This document shows, piece by piece, positions 45,737 through 54,168 of a stretch of 64,000 nt of DNA. The stretch is taken from positions 62,001-126,000 of the forward strand of contig CAILKE010000023.1 of the NCBI GenBank assembly GCA_903834765.1, given 5' to 3'. The position numbers and the translations under genes were made by a program. The notes under the pieces were generated by a model, which was not told where the DNA came from, made no database searches, and was given only the letters and a program-made list of their open reading frames with translations. How positions within the stretch are numbered: position 1 is the first letter of the stretch; each line of letters begins with the position of its first letter. Source of the stretch: an uncultured Bacteroidota bacterium. Lineage in GTDB: Bacteria > Bacteroidota > Bacteroidia > B-17B0 > Aurantibacillaceae.

Positions 45737-46412
45737 GAGTCACGTAAGTTAATTTATAAATAATACCTTTTTCGATTCTTTGTTCAACAGGTTTAATTGT
45801 ACCATTAGGATTTTGAGTTACCGTATTCGAATATAAATCTTTTATTTCACGATACACTAATCCAACATTCTTTGCATATTTTTCAATGTAAAACTGACGA
45901 TGAATTGCATTTTTACTTTTATCATCTTTTTGTTCCACGTACAATACATTATCAAAAGCAGTCCCATTAATGGTTTCAGTGTTGTTTACATAATTGTATG
46001 TATAATCCCATTCGCCTAATATATTATTTGCGTTTCCGTTCCATATTGCGCCTTGATTAGCTGGAAACGCTAATTTTGTAAAACGGATATCTTCTTCAAC
46101 GACTTCTAAAGTTGTTTTTGTTTTGGTGTATGACCAAACATCTTTTAAAACCCACGACATATTATCATAACTCACTAAAGGATTGTATTTTTTGATGTAA
46201 CGAATCAATTTAATGGCGTCCCTCCCTTGGTTATCTGTAATAGCCTCTGCCAAATGCTCTTTTATACGATATTTAGAGTAAGTAGTATCATGATGAAAAT
46301 CATCATAAATAGTAGAATCAACATCATACACTACGTACTTTCCTATGTTTATGGGCGCATAATCATAACCCACGTCAGGTGTAGTTTCGGTTTTATTTTT
46401 ACAGCCTATCAA
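45723..46412 (-). CDS. Lipoprotein of unknown function coupled to the protease gene
   Basis: 229 residues from a TTG at 46412, but this start leaves only three residues before the lipobox Cys. The frame is open further upstream and encodes a proper lipoprotein signal (KNNYIAFIFVFFSVLIGC). No ATG, GTG or TTG lies there; the best start would be ATC at 46461-46463 or 46458-46460. The mature part is beta-rich and soluble (GYDYAPINIGKYVVYDVDST, AKNVGLVYREIKDLYS); no named family is recognised. It is probably anchored to a membrane. Its stop overlaps the protease start, so it may be a partner or inhibitor (inference). Confidence 0.72.
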   Translation of the reverse strand: MIGCKNKTETTPDVGYDYAPINIGKYVVYDVDSTIYDDFHHDTTYSKYRIKEHLAEAITDNQGRDAIKLIRYIKKYNPLVSYDNMSWVLKDVWSYTKTKTTLEVVEEDIRFTKLAFPANQGAIWNGNANNILGEWDYTYNYVNNTETINGTAFDNVLYVEQKDDKSKNAIHRQFYIEKYAKNVGLVYREIKDLYSNTVTQNPNGTIKPVEQRIEKGIIYKLTYVTHGSE

Positions 46413-46682
46413 TACTGAAAAGAAAACAAATATGAATGCTATGTAATTATTTTTTTGGATGATTAAAATTACTGATAAATTATGATGAATGCAATACGGG
46501 TGAATTTATGGAGTTTTCTTACAATAAAAATCCCTCATATAAAGCAAAACTAAAAAATTGTGTATTTAAATATTAACAAGACCATTTGGCTTTTAACCAA
46601 TCAATCTAATACGTATTTTTTATGGATTAATAGTTGTAATTTTACATTTCATAATTGGAATATATAACAATATAAATTGCTT

Positions 46683-47117
46683 ATGACGAAACATGAAATG
46701 ATTAATATACTCTATGTCGATGACGAAGAGTATAATTTAATATACTTTGTCGCTGTCTTTAGAAGGTATTTTAATGTGTTTACAGCTTTATCTGCCAAAG
46801 AAGCGGAAGTAACTCTTGCCCAAAACGATATTCATGTGTTAATTACAGACCAGCGTATGCCCATAAAATTAGGAACAGAATTATTGGCTGACTCTGTGAA
46901 AAAATAGCCAGAGCAAACTCGAATAATTATGACAGCTTTTAACGAAACTATAGAAATTAAAGAGGCAATCAAAAAGGGGTATGTTTTTAGATCAATTGAA
47001 AAGCCATGGAATGAGGAAGAATTGAAGGACGCAATAATTTTAGGTTACGAATCTTATATTTGGAAAATCACTAGAAAAAAAATCATTGATGATTTAGATA
47101 ATAATGCTAAACAATGA
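46683..47117 (+). pseudogene. Response regulator receiver gene broken by an in-frame stop
   Basis: The receiver fold begins MINILYVDDEEYNLIYF and reaches the phospho-acceptor in VLITDQRMPIKLGTELL. A single TAG at 46905-46907 then ends the frame. The same frame continues directly with PEQTRIIMTAFNETIEIKEA and SIEKPWNEEELKDAIILGYE, the second half of the receiver. The sequence around the stop suggests a Tyr codon (TAT or TAC) changed to TAG. No output domain follows; the frame ends at 47117, abutting the convergent XRE gene. It may be a remnant of a longer regulator like the one at the left edge. Read-through or a sequencing error would be the alternatives. Confidence 0.75.
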
Positions 47118-47513
47118 TTATATCATTACAAAAATTGGAGGACCATCATCACCAACAATAAAATTTCTTCGGTATTGTCTTACTTCTATTTCTAAATCGG
47201 CTATCTTTAAATTCATCATCTTTATTCTCCATTTTAGCTGGTCAATTAAAGCTTTATCAACATCTTTATTTTCCGCTAGATTCGCTTCGGAAGCGCCTTG
47301 TTGATAATTTAAAAAATCACTTGGAGTAAGATTAAAAGAGTTGCATATATTATTTAGGATCTTATCTGAAAAATTTACTTTTCCGCGCTCAATTTTACTG
47401 TAGTTTTGCTGTGTGATTCCAAACAAAATGGCAGCTTCCGATTGTTTCATGTTATTTTTTTCACGCAAATTTTTTAAATGTTGGCCTAAGTAAACATTTA
47501 CATAATTTTCCAT
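47118..47513 (-). CDS. XRE-family transcriptional regulator
   Basis: 131 residues from the ATG at 47513; a GTG at 47549 would add 12 residues but none of the domain. The helix-turn-helix covers residues ~8-62 (LREKNNMKQSEAAILFGITQQNYSKIERG), a Cro/C1-type fold. The rest is a helical, partly coiled-coil tail (DQLKWRIKMMNLKIADLEIEVRQ), suited to dimerisation. It probably binds operator DNA near its own gene. It is divergent from the fibre/secretion gene run starting at 47703, which it may control (inference), and convergent with the broken response regulator gene. Confidence 0.86.
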   Translation of the reverse strand: MENYVNVYLGQHLKNLREKNNMKQSEAAILFGITQQNYSKIERGKVNFSDKILNNICNSFNLTPSDFLNYQQGASEANLAENKDVDKALIDQLKWRIKMMNLKIADLEIEVRQYRRNFIVGDDGPPIFVMI

Positions 47514-47557
47514 ATAATATATTTTGTATACTAATTTATAATATAACACATTACAAA

Positions 47558-47591
47558 AAGAATAAATGTTTATAATTCTTCATTTATTCTT
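47558..47591. terminator. Hairpin with flanking T-tracts between the XRE gene and the fibre operon
   Basis: AAGAATAAATG (47558-47568) pairs with CATTTATTCTT (47581-47591), an 11-bp perfect stem with a 12-base loop. T-runs follow the stem on both strands. It could be a bidirectional terminator, an attenuator for the XRE transcript or an operator; these cannot be told apart. Confidence 0.5.
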
Positions 47592-47702
47592 ACTTTTTTT
47601 TCAATATACAACCATATAGGATGTACAAAACATGGTTTTTGATTTGGCTATCGACGAATTTTTTAGAAATCTTTCGACATAATAATTATTAAACATTTAT
47701 TT

Positions 47703-49151
47703 ATGAAAAAACAATTCTCCATTGCCATAGCTTGCATAGCCATTAGCTTAGCTTCACAGGCTCAAACAGTAACAACTACAACTATTACTGGTAACTTAAA
47801 GGTAAACGACTCTTTACATGTAGTCAATAATATTTCCACAGCAGGCGATGTAAAAGCAACTGGCGAGGTAATATCTAAAGATACCATGCGTGCCCAAAAA
47901 GATATTTTAATTGACGGTAATGCTGTTGTTGGCGGCGATATGAAAGTTGCAGGGACAACATCGGTTAGTGATTTAAATAGTTCAGGTGTAAGTAATTTAA
48001 AAACCGTATCAATATCCGATAAGCTAGTTTTTGCTGGAGGTATGGCGCTTAAATCTATAATTAATACGATAACAGGCACAACTGATTTTAATTTAGGGGG
48101 AGGTTCATCAATAACGGGACCTAGCACTTACTTAGATAATAGCCCTTGTTATGATATGCCAAACATTAGTTCGTTAAATTATCAAGATGGCAAAATGACG
48201 TTTTGGGGAGTAAGAACTGCTGGTACAAAAGCTTTAACTATTGGATATGATGCCTATGGTTTTATTGAATCATCGGGAGGCAATACGCCTAACGCTAATA
48301 AATTATTTATAAATTACCGTTGTGGGCAAGATATTAATATGTGTACTGGAACGGGAGTTGGCGCAGGTGTGACAACTGCGGGAATTGCTGGTGGTGTGGT
48401 AGCTACAGGGCAAAATGTAGAAATTGGCTTGCCAACTCGTAATATGCAAGCCTCATTAAATATGCTTGTAAAAAGTACAATGCAAGATGCGTTAGTTATT
48501 AAAAGCAAAAGTAATTTGTTTACGAATGATGTAGATCTATTTTCTATTGGAGCAAAAGGCGGTGTAAAAATTACGGCTACAAGTAATTCGATAAATGATG
48601 CCGGCTTTACGCCTTATGCTTTATCTGTATACAATAAAGTTAGAGGGAGAGAAGTATTAAATGTAACAAATGGCGGTGCGCTTAAATTAACCACAGATAA
48701 TACGCCCGTAAATTCTTCCGGTACATTTATTATTAATAATGCTACTTTAAATAAAAATGTATTTATTATAAAACCTGACGGCACAACAGGCATTGGCACA
48801 CCACTAACCAATAATCCAAACAATTATAAGTTAGCGGTAAACGGCATGATAGGCGCAAAGGAAATTAAAGTAGAAATAGTAAATACTACTTGGGCTGATT
48901 TTGTATTCGAAAAAAACTACAACTTAATGTCTTTGGCGAATGTGGAAGCGTATATTTTAAAACATAAACATTTGCCAAATGTGCCAACAGTAGCAGATGT
49001 AGAAGCAAATAATGGAATTGAAATAGGAAAAACACAGACGTTATTATTGCAAAAAATAGAAGAATTAACGTTATATTTAATAAACGAGAGTAAGCGTATT
49101 GAAAAACTAGAACAAGAAAATGCTCTGCTAAAACAACAACCTAAAAAATAA
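47703..49151 (+). CDS. Exported fibre-like protein (tail-fibre/adhesin type)
   Basis: 482 residues. A signal peptide (FSIAIACIAISLASQAQ) is followed by a repetitive beta region with Val/Gly turns (GDVKATGEVISKDTMRAQKD, GNAVVGGDMKVAGTTSVSDL). A middle region follows, and the C-terminal part (residues ~380-482) resembles the trimerising end of tail-fibre-like or surface proteins of Bacteroidota: KLAVNGMIGAKEIKVEI, then FEKNYNLMSLANVEAYILKH with KHLPNVPTVADVE, then a coiled coil (KIEELTLYLINESKRIEKLEQ). It probably forms a trimeric surface stalk. It leads a run of four genes spaced 3-5 bases apart. Confidence 0.82.
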   Translation: MKKQFSIAIACIAISLASQAQTVTTTTITGNLKVNDSLHVVNNISTAGDVKATGEVISKDTMRAQKDILIDGNAVVGGDMKVAGTTSVSDLNSSGVSNLKTVSISDKLVFAGGMALKSIINTITGTTDFNLGGGSSITGPSTYLDNSPCYDMPNISSLNYQDGKMTFWGVRTAGTKALTIGYDAYGFIESSGGNTPNANKLFINYRCGQDINMCTGTGVGAGVTTAGIAGGVVATGQNVEIGLPTRNMQASLNMLVKSTMQDALVIKSKSNLFTNDVDLFSIGAKGGVKITATSNSINDAGFTPYALSVYNKVRGREVLNVTNGGALKLTTDNTPVNSSGTFIINNATLNKNVFIIKPDGTTGIGTPLTNNPNNYKLAVNGMIGAKEIKVEIVNTTWADFVFEKNYNLMSLANVEAYILKHKHLPNVPTVADVEANNGIEIGKTQTLLLQKIEELTLYLINESKRIEKLEQENALLKQQPKK

Positions 49152-49156
49152 AATAT

Positions 49157-49849
49157 ATGACACGTTTATTGTATATAATCATCATCAGTATAGCTGTAAT
49201 TGTAACTTCTTGTAAAAAAGAATCGCAACAACCAAGCGCAGGTACCGGCGCAGCAGGACCTCCTTATACAGTAACAGACTATCCGCATCAAATTGGTGAT
49301 ACCTGCTACTATACAATAAAAAAGACACAAACAGAAACGTATTATGACGGAACGCCTCCTAATATTTATCACATGACTGCGTCAAATTATTTAACGCTGC
49401 TTGCAGACAGTACTTTGCCAAATGGTACTATTGGTAAAATATGGTATTTAAGTAGCTGTGCCATTATGGGTGGTTATAAGCAATTGGTTTATTTTGACAG
49501 TACATTAGCTTGTAACGTTTTTAAACCAGTTGGTACTGTTTACTATGTTTATCCTTTAATGATACAAATGCCACTACAGCAAAATACTACTTGGGCCAAT
49601 ACAGTTAATATGCCAAATGACACTTGTAAAGCGCTTAATTATGAATTATATAATGTAGGTACAAAACTTTATAATATAATTAATGTAAAAAGAAGGTTTT
49701 ATGACGCTGTTAATGGAACCTTTTGGTCTTTTGATTATAAAATGGGAAATACGGGCATAATACAAACGTTGCAAGTAGAATCAACTGTTTATAGCACTTT
49801 TGATCACACAATTGAAATTGAAATAACCTTAGACCATGCTAATTTTTAA
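49157..49849 (+). CDS. Lipoprotein of unknown function (fibre operon)
   Basis: 230 residues. The lipoprotein signal (LYIIIISIAVIVTSC) ends at Cys19 and is followed by a Lys- and Gln-rich stretch. The mature part is beta-rich (YTVTDYPHQIGDTCYYTIKK, KIWYLSSCAIMGGYKQLVYF, FWSFDYKMGNTGII) without a recognised family. It contains several Cys residues that could form disulfides. It starts five bases after the fibre-like gene and is likely anchored to the outer membrane, perhaps holding a partner from the same gene run (inference). Confidence 0.78.
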   Translation: MTRLLYIIIISIAVIVTSCKKESQQPSAGTGAAGPPYTVTDYPHQIGDTCYYTIKKTQTETYYDGTPPNIYHMTASNYLTLLADSTLPNGTIGKIWYLSSCAIMGGYKQLVYFDSTLACNVFKPVGTVYYVYPLMIQMPLQQNTTWANTVNMPNDTCKALNYELYNVGTKLYNIINVKRRFYDAVNGTFWSFDYKMGNTGIIQTLQVESTVYSTFDHTIEIEITLDHANF

Positions 49850-49852
49850 CTT

Positions 49853-50329
49853 ATGATACAAAACATTCGAACCTATAGTTTAATTTTAATATGTGGGCTA
49901 CTAGTTGTTGCCTGCAAAAAATATCCCGAAGGTGGATATATTTATAAACGAGATACAGATATACAAAGACAATGGTATTTAACTTTATATGAAGTAGATG
50001 GTATAGATAGCACTGATTTAATTAATTACAATAATGATGTTAGTTATAAAAACATTAGATTTTTAAAAAGAAATTCTAATGACCCAGACATTTCTGTATT
50101 TACATCTGGCTCGTATTATAGTCCTTCTCGTTTTACGAACAGCAATAAAAACTTAAATTTTTATAAAAGTAATCCGTCAAGTGTTATTTGTAATTCTGGA
50201 TTTTGCTTTAAAGCTTATTGTGCGCCTGAGGGGCTTAGTGTTCAATGGGAAATTATTCAGCTTACTTCAACGGATATGATATTAACCTGTAGATTAAATC
50301 ATAGTTATAAATTAAAATTTAAATCTTAA
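49853..50329 (+). CDS. Small lipoprotein of unknown function (fibre operon)
   Basis: 158 residues. The signal (YSLILICGLLVVAC) ends in a lipobox Cys at residue 21, followed by KKYPEGG. The body is a small beta-sandwich-like sequence with WYLTLYEVDGIDSTDLINY, a lipocalin-like opening, and VQWEIIQLTSTDMILTCRL, a lipocalin-like closing strand. It resembles small calycin-type Bacteroidota lipoproteins, but the match is only by general pattern. Three bases separate it from the previous gene and four from the next one, so it is almost certainly co-transcribed. Confidence 0.76.
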   Translation: MIQNIRTYSLILICGLLVVACKKYPEGGYIYKRDTDIQRQWYLTLYEVDGIDSTDLINYNNDVSYKNIRFLKRNSNDPDISVFTSGSYYSPSRFTNSNKNLNFYKSNPSSVICNSGFCFKAYCAPEGLSVQWEIIQLTSTDMILTCRLNHSYKLKFKS

Positions 50330-50333
50330 TTGT

Positions 50334-52739
50334 ATGAAAATAATATTATTTTTTTGTTTATTAATCAGTTGTTCAGTTTTACGAAGCCAAAACATTGATA
50401 ATGATAAGGCACACCGGCGCTATTGGTATTATCGTACCCGTATGATAAATGACTTTATAAAAATAGGAAAAAACCAAGGGGATTGCATTATTTTTGCGGA
50501 GAGAAATACTGGAGAAGATAATAGTAATGCGAATGGTCCAGAACTCACATCTACGGTAGGACCTGATCAAATTGATATCACAAATCAGTATATGATAGCC
50601 TTAGCTTTGGAGTATAAAATACTAAGTCGTAATCATCAAAGTACGGAAGAAACCATCAAAGAATTATATCATTTATTATATACTCTTAATCGGTTGGATT
50701 TGGAAGCAGAACAGTTTTTTGATAGTTCGCCACCAACTAGCGATCATATTCAGCAATCAGGCTTATTAAATGGTTTTATTTTACGTGAAGATATGCCTAG
50801 CGATTATTTCACTGCTAATAACAACGAAAATTTTGTTCATTATAATTATGAATTATTAGAACATAATTATCCACAACAACCAAATCCACTCGAAAGCTAT
50901 AATGGTTTTACTGGTATACAGCATACTAATGCGCAGAATCCTGATAGTAAGTTCAAAAATTTTTTCATGGGAAATACTTCAAAAGAAGAAATAACATTGG
51001 TGCAAGAGAAATATCAAAGCTTATTAATTGCATTAATGTTTATTACTAAATACATACCTGATAATACTTATTATGTTCCTAATACTCCTAATGGAAATAC
51101 TACTCCTGATGTTTTTCAAGATGGAATAGCGGGCATAAAAGAAGAAGCTAGACAAATTGCCACAAGATGTTATACTTATTTAAAAAACCCTAATGGTTAT
51201 TGGAGTTTAAAACTAGTAAATTCAGCTGGCGTAAGCTCTGGGTCTCCTGCGGTTGGAGCTTCTGCGTATGTTTATGCGTGGTCTTTAAGTAGAGAGGCTT
51301 GTATGGCTAATCGTGATTTTCCTTGGAATCAAACGTTCTCTAATCAATTATTGTGCAATAATTTTAATGATACGTATGCAATAACTGTTGGGTTTGCTTT
51401 ATATAATACTATGAGTCAATTGGCAATACCTGGTTATAATGACGTGTTCGTTACCTTAGCTTATTCTCATGCAGGCAGTGATACAGACCCTTCTTTATTT
51501 GGAGGCACCACGCCTACTCCAATAGCTCAGGCTATGCAAATAAATACTTCTGCAAAAAATTTGCAATGGGCAGAAATCTTGCGCAAAGTATTACATCAGG
51601 ACGAAGTTTTATTTAGACAATTAAATGATTATGCAACTCCTTTAGAATCGGCTCCTTGCCAAGGCCCTTATAATTACGGGAATTGCGTTAATGGTGGTTG
51701 GGAATGGTCATCACAAGATAGAGACGAACACCAAGGGGCTAGAGGGGCAGGTTGTCCTGGATATGCTGGTGGCTTTTACGGTAATTACCCTGGCGTAGAT
51801 TATATGTTAGCTCATAATTTATATTATGAATATCAAAACCAATTGTTAGATGGTAACCAAGGTAATAACTCAAATTCCCCGTCCTATAATATATTATCTT
51901 GGATTTATAACGTAACATCTGGTGTTTGGCAAAGTGTTTATGGTAATGGTGGCTCTGGCAGTGGCTATAATTTAGCAGGTTATAATGAGGCCATTAATTA
52001 TATGGATAATTTAGATGCCAGTGTTTGGCCAAGAACCATAACACAAAATGGAATAAGTTCAATTATAGGAACAACTATTAGTCCTTCAAAAGTAGCCGTA
52101 TATCAAAACTTAAAATCAACAGCTCATGTTTATTTTAAACATTCTATAGCCGCACTTTCCAATAATACGCCATCAGATGTTACTTACAGGGCTGGTAAAG
52201 AAATATCGTTATTACCGGGCTTTCAGGTGGATGCTGGTAGTACCTTTCATGCTTATATTCTTCGTTATGTATGCACTGGTAATGCAGATGCTTTGAATAT
52301 GAGGCATATTCATGATTCTGCCACCTTAGCAAATGCACATTTAATGGATTATGAGTCTGATGAAATGAATCCTATTCCTATGCATTATATTGAGAGCCCT
52401 AAATCTGATGCTGATAAAACTCCTGTAGTGCCTATTAATAGTGAAGATGATAATTCATTACCGTTAATAGCGGATGGTATCGTACATCCAGCCTCTGAGT
52501 TTACAATGCAACCAAACCCTAGCACAGGTATTTTTAAAGTATTTACACAAAAAGAAATAGATAACGAAACATTATCAATTCATATTTACGATATGCGTGG
52601 GCAATTAATAAATTCTTATGCAGATGTTACTCCTGAATTTGAAATTAATTTGTCAGGTTACAGTAAAGGTATTTATATGGTTCAATTGATGTCAACCTCG
52701 GGTAAAGTTTCATCTAAGCGCGTTGATATAATAGAGTAG
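50334..52739 (+). CDS. Large secreted protein with type IX (type A) sorting domain (fibre operon)
   Basis: 801 residues. A signal peptide (IILFFCLLISCSVLRSQ) is followed by a mostly helical domain (~30-530), with QYMIALALEYKILSRNHQST and VYAWSLSREACMANRDFPWN. That pattern is reminiscent of alpha/alpha-toroid enzymes, but no catalytic family is recognised. A Cys- and Gly-rich segment (DEHQGARGAGCPGYAGGFYG) lies near 470. A short repeat found in many Bacteroidota secreted proteins lies near 630 (YRAGKEISLLPGFQVDAGSTF), and a type A sorting domain forms the end (QPNPSTGIFKVFTQKE, IYDMRGQLINSY, KGIYMVQLMSTSG). It closes the four-gene run. Secretion is safe; activity is unknown. Confidence 0.82.
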   Translation: MKIILFFCLLISCSVLRSQNIDNDKAHRRYWYYRTRMINDFIKIGKNQGDCIIFAERNTGEDNSNANGPELTSTVGPDQIDITNQYMIALALEYKILSRNHQSTEETIKELYHLLYTLNRLDLEAEQFFDSSPPTSDHIQQSGLLNGFILREDMPSDYFTANNNENFVHYNYELLEHNYPQQPNPLESYNGFTGIQHTNAQNPDSKFKNFFMGNTSKEEITLVQEKYQSLLIALMFITKYIPDNTYYVPNTPNGNTTPDVFQDGIAGIKEEARQIATRCYTYLKNPNGYWSLKLVNSAGVSSGSPAVGASAYVYAWSLSREACMANRDFPWNQTFSNQLLCNNFNDTYAITVGFALYNTMSQLAIPGYNDVFVTLAYSHAGSDTDPSLFGGTTPTPIAQAMQINTSAKNLQWAEILRKVLHQDEVLFRQLNDYATPLESAPCQGPYNYGNCVNGGWEWSSQDRDEHQGARGAGCPGYAGGFYGNYPGVDYMLAHNLYYEYQNQLLDGNQGNNSNSPSYNILSWIYNVTSGVWQSVYGNGGSGSGYNLAGYNEAINYMDNLDASVWPRTITQNGISSIIGTTISPSKVAVYQNLKSTAHVYFKHSIAALSNNTPSDVTYRAGKEISLLPGFQVDAGSTFHAYILRYVCTGNADALNMRHIHDSATLANAHLMDYESDEMNPIPMHYIESPKSDADKTPVVPINSEDDNSLPLIADGIVHPASEFTMQPNPSTGIFKVFTQKEIDNETLSIHIYDMRGQLINSYADVTPEFEINLSGYSKGIYMVQLMSTSGKVSSKRVDIIE

Positions 52740-52820
52740 GTATAAAAGTTTATTAAAAATCAGGGTTGCCTTTAAATAAAAGTTTAAATTCGTGGCAAAT
52801 TACTTTAAACTTATATTTCT

Positions 52821-53978
52821 ATGTCTGATTTTTCAAATTATAAATTTGGTACCAAGGCCATACATGCAGGCGCAGAGCCTGATCCATCAACCGGTGCTAT
52901 TATGACACCTATTTTCCAAACATCTACTTATGTTCAGGAATCGCCTGGTACTAATAAAGGATATGGATATGCTCGTGGAAAAAATCCAACGAGAGAAGCC
53001 TTACAAAAAAATATTGCTGCCTTAGAAAATGGTAAGCACTGCATATGCTTTAGCAGTGGAATGGGAGCCACAGATGCTGTGATGCGTATGTTACGTCCAG
53101 GCGATGAAGTTATTACAGGTGATGATTTGTATGGCGGTTCTTACCGTATGTTTACAAAAATTTATGAAAATTATGGCATCAAATTTCATTTCATTAATTT
53201 AACTAATGCAGATAATATTAAAAAATACATTAACGCCAATACCAAATTAATTTGGGCTGAAACACCTACCAATCCTACAATGCAGATTATTGACATTGAG
53301 GCTTGTTCAAAAATTGCCAAAGAACATAAGTTGTTGTTAGCAGTTGATAATACCTTTGCGTCACCATATTTACAAAATCCTTTAGCGTTAGGTGCTGATA
53401 TCGTTATGCATTCTGTTACCAAATATTTAGGCGGACATAGTGATGTAGTGATGGGTGCATTAGTTACAAATAGCGATTCATTGCACGAACAAATTTATTT
53501 TATATTAAATAGTTGTGGCGCCAATCCTGGCCCTATGGATTGTTTTTTAGTAATGCGTGGTATTAAAACTTTGCATTTACGCATGGAGCGTCATTGTTTT
53601 AATGGACGTAAAGTTGCCGAATATTTAAAAACACATCCAAAAGTAGAAAAGATATATTGGCCTGGTTTTACTGATCATCCAAACCATGAGATTGCTAAAA
53701 AACAAATGCGTGATTTTGGCGGGATGATTTCAATTGTATTAAAAGGAGCTGATTTAGCAGCAACTTTTAAAATTGCATCTTCTTTTCATGTGTTTTCTTT
53801 AGCTGAATCTTTAGGCGGTGTAGAATCTTTAATTAACCATCCGGTAACGATGACGCATGCTTCTATACCGAAAGCAGAACGTGATAAAGCTGGTGTCGTA
53901 GATAATTTATTAAGATTAAGTGTTGGAGTTGAAGATGTTGAAGACTTAATTGCAGACTTAAAACAAGCTCTAGGTTAA
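52821..53978 (+). CDS. metB: Cystathionine gamma-synthase (trans-sulfuration PLP enzyme)
   Basis: 385 residues, the usual length. The fold-I PLP signatures are TKAIHAGAEPDPSTGAIMTP, YARGKNPTREALQ, the PLP lysine K201 in HSVTKYLGGHSDVVMG, and ESLGGVESLINHPVTMTHAS. The enzyme makes cystathionine from cysteine and an acylated homoserine; a gamma-lyase role is also possible, since the two families are hard to separate by eye. No other methionine gene is adjacent. A well-formed terminator follows the stop at 54005-54040. Confidence 0.9.
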   Translation: MSDFSNYKFGTKAIHAGAEPDPSTGAIMTPIFQTSTYVQESPGTNKGYGYARGKNPTREALQKNIAALENGKHCICFSSGMGATDAVMRMLRPGDEVITGDDLYGGSYRMFTKIYENYGIKFHFINLTNADNIKKYINANTKLIWAETPTNPTMQIIDIEACSKIAKEHKLLLAVDNTFASPYLQNPLALGADIVMHSVTKYLGGHSDVVMGALVTNSDSLHEQIYFILNSCGANPGPMDCFLVMRGIKTLHLRMERHCFNGRKVAEYLKTHPKVEKIYWPGFTDHPNHEIAKKQMRDFGGMISIVLKGADLAATFKIASSFHVFSLAESLGGVESLINHPVTMTHASIPKAERDKAGVVDNLLRLSVGVEDVEDLIADLKQALG

Positions 53979-54004
53979 TCATATAGTTGGTTGAAATTTT
54001 TTAC

Positions 54005-54040
54005 AAAGAGGCTGTTTCAATAGGATAGCCTCTTTTTTTT
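54005..54040 (+). terminator. Intrinsic terminator of metB
   Basis: AAAGAGGCT (54005-54013) pairs with AGCCTCTTT (54027-54035) around a 13-base loop, and the T-tract runs to 54040. The dispersed 25-bp repeat begins at the next base. Confidence 0.85.
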
Positions 54041-54065
54041 GTCACATCGAGCGAAGTCGAGATGC
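54041..54065 (+). repeat. 25-bp dispersed repeat, intergenic copy
   Basis: This copy lies directly behind the metB terminator and is the reference for the valS-internal copy (23 of 25 bases shared) and the diverged copy at 31043-31067. The core is GAGCGAAGTCGAGA. Confidence 0.75.
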
Positions 54066-54168
54066 TTGATGATAAAGGTTTTTAAGTTATTCACGGAATA
54101 GCTTGATTCGAACGCACACAAAACAAACTTTTGAGACAATCTTTTTTATGCGAATTTATTCGTGATTT

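Noticed and set aside
47521-47550. GTATAC palindrome as an XRE operator
   Set aside because: The sequence is a short AT-rich palindrome expected by chance in this base composition; no second half-site at fixed spacing.
47762-48508. Minus-strand open frames across the fibre-like gene
   Set aside because: They run antisense to a well-supported gene with a signal peptide and domain content; no features of their own.
50334-52739. Glycoside hydrolase assignment for the 801-residue secreted protein
   Set aside because: The helical pattern suggests an alpha/alpha fold, but no catalytic residues or family motif can be pointed to.
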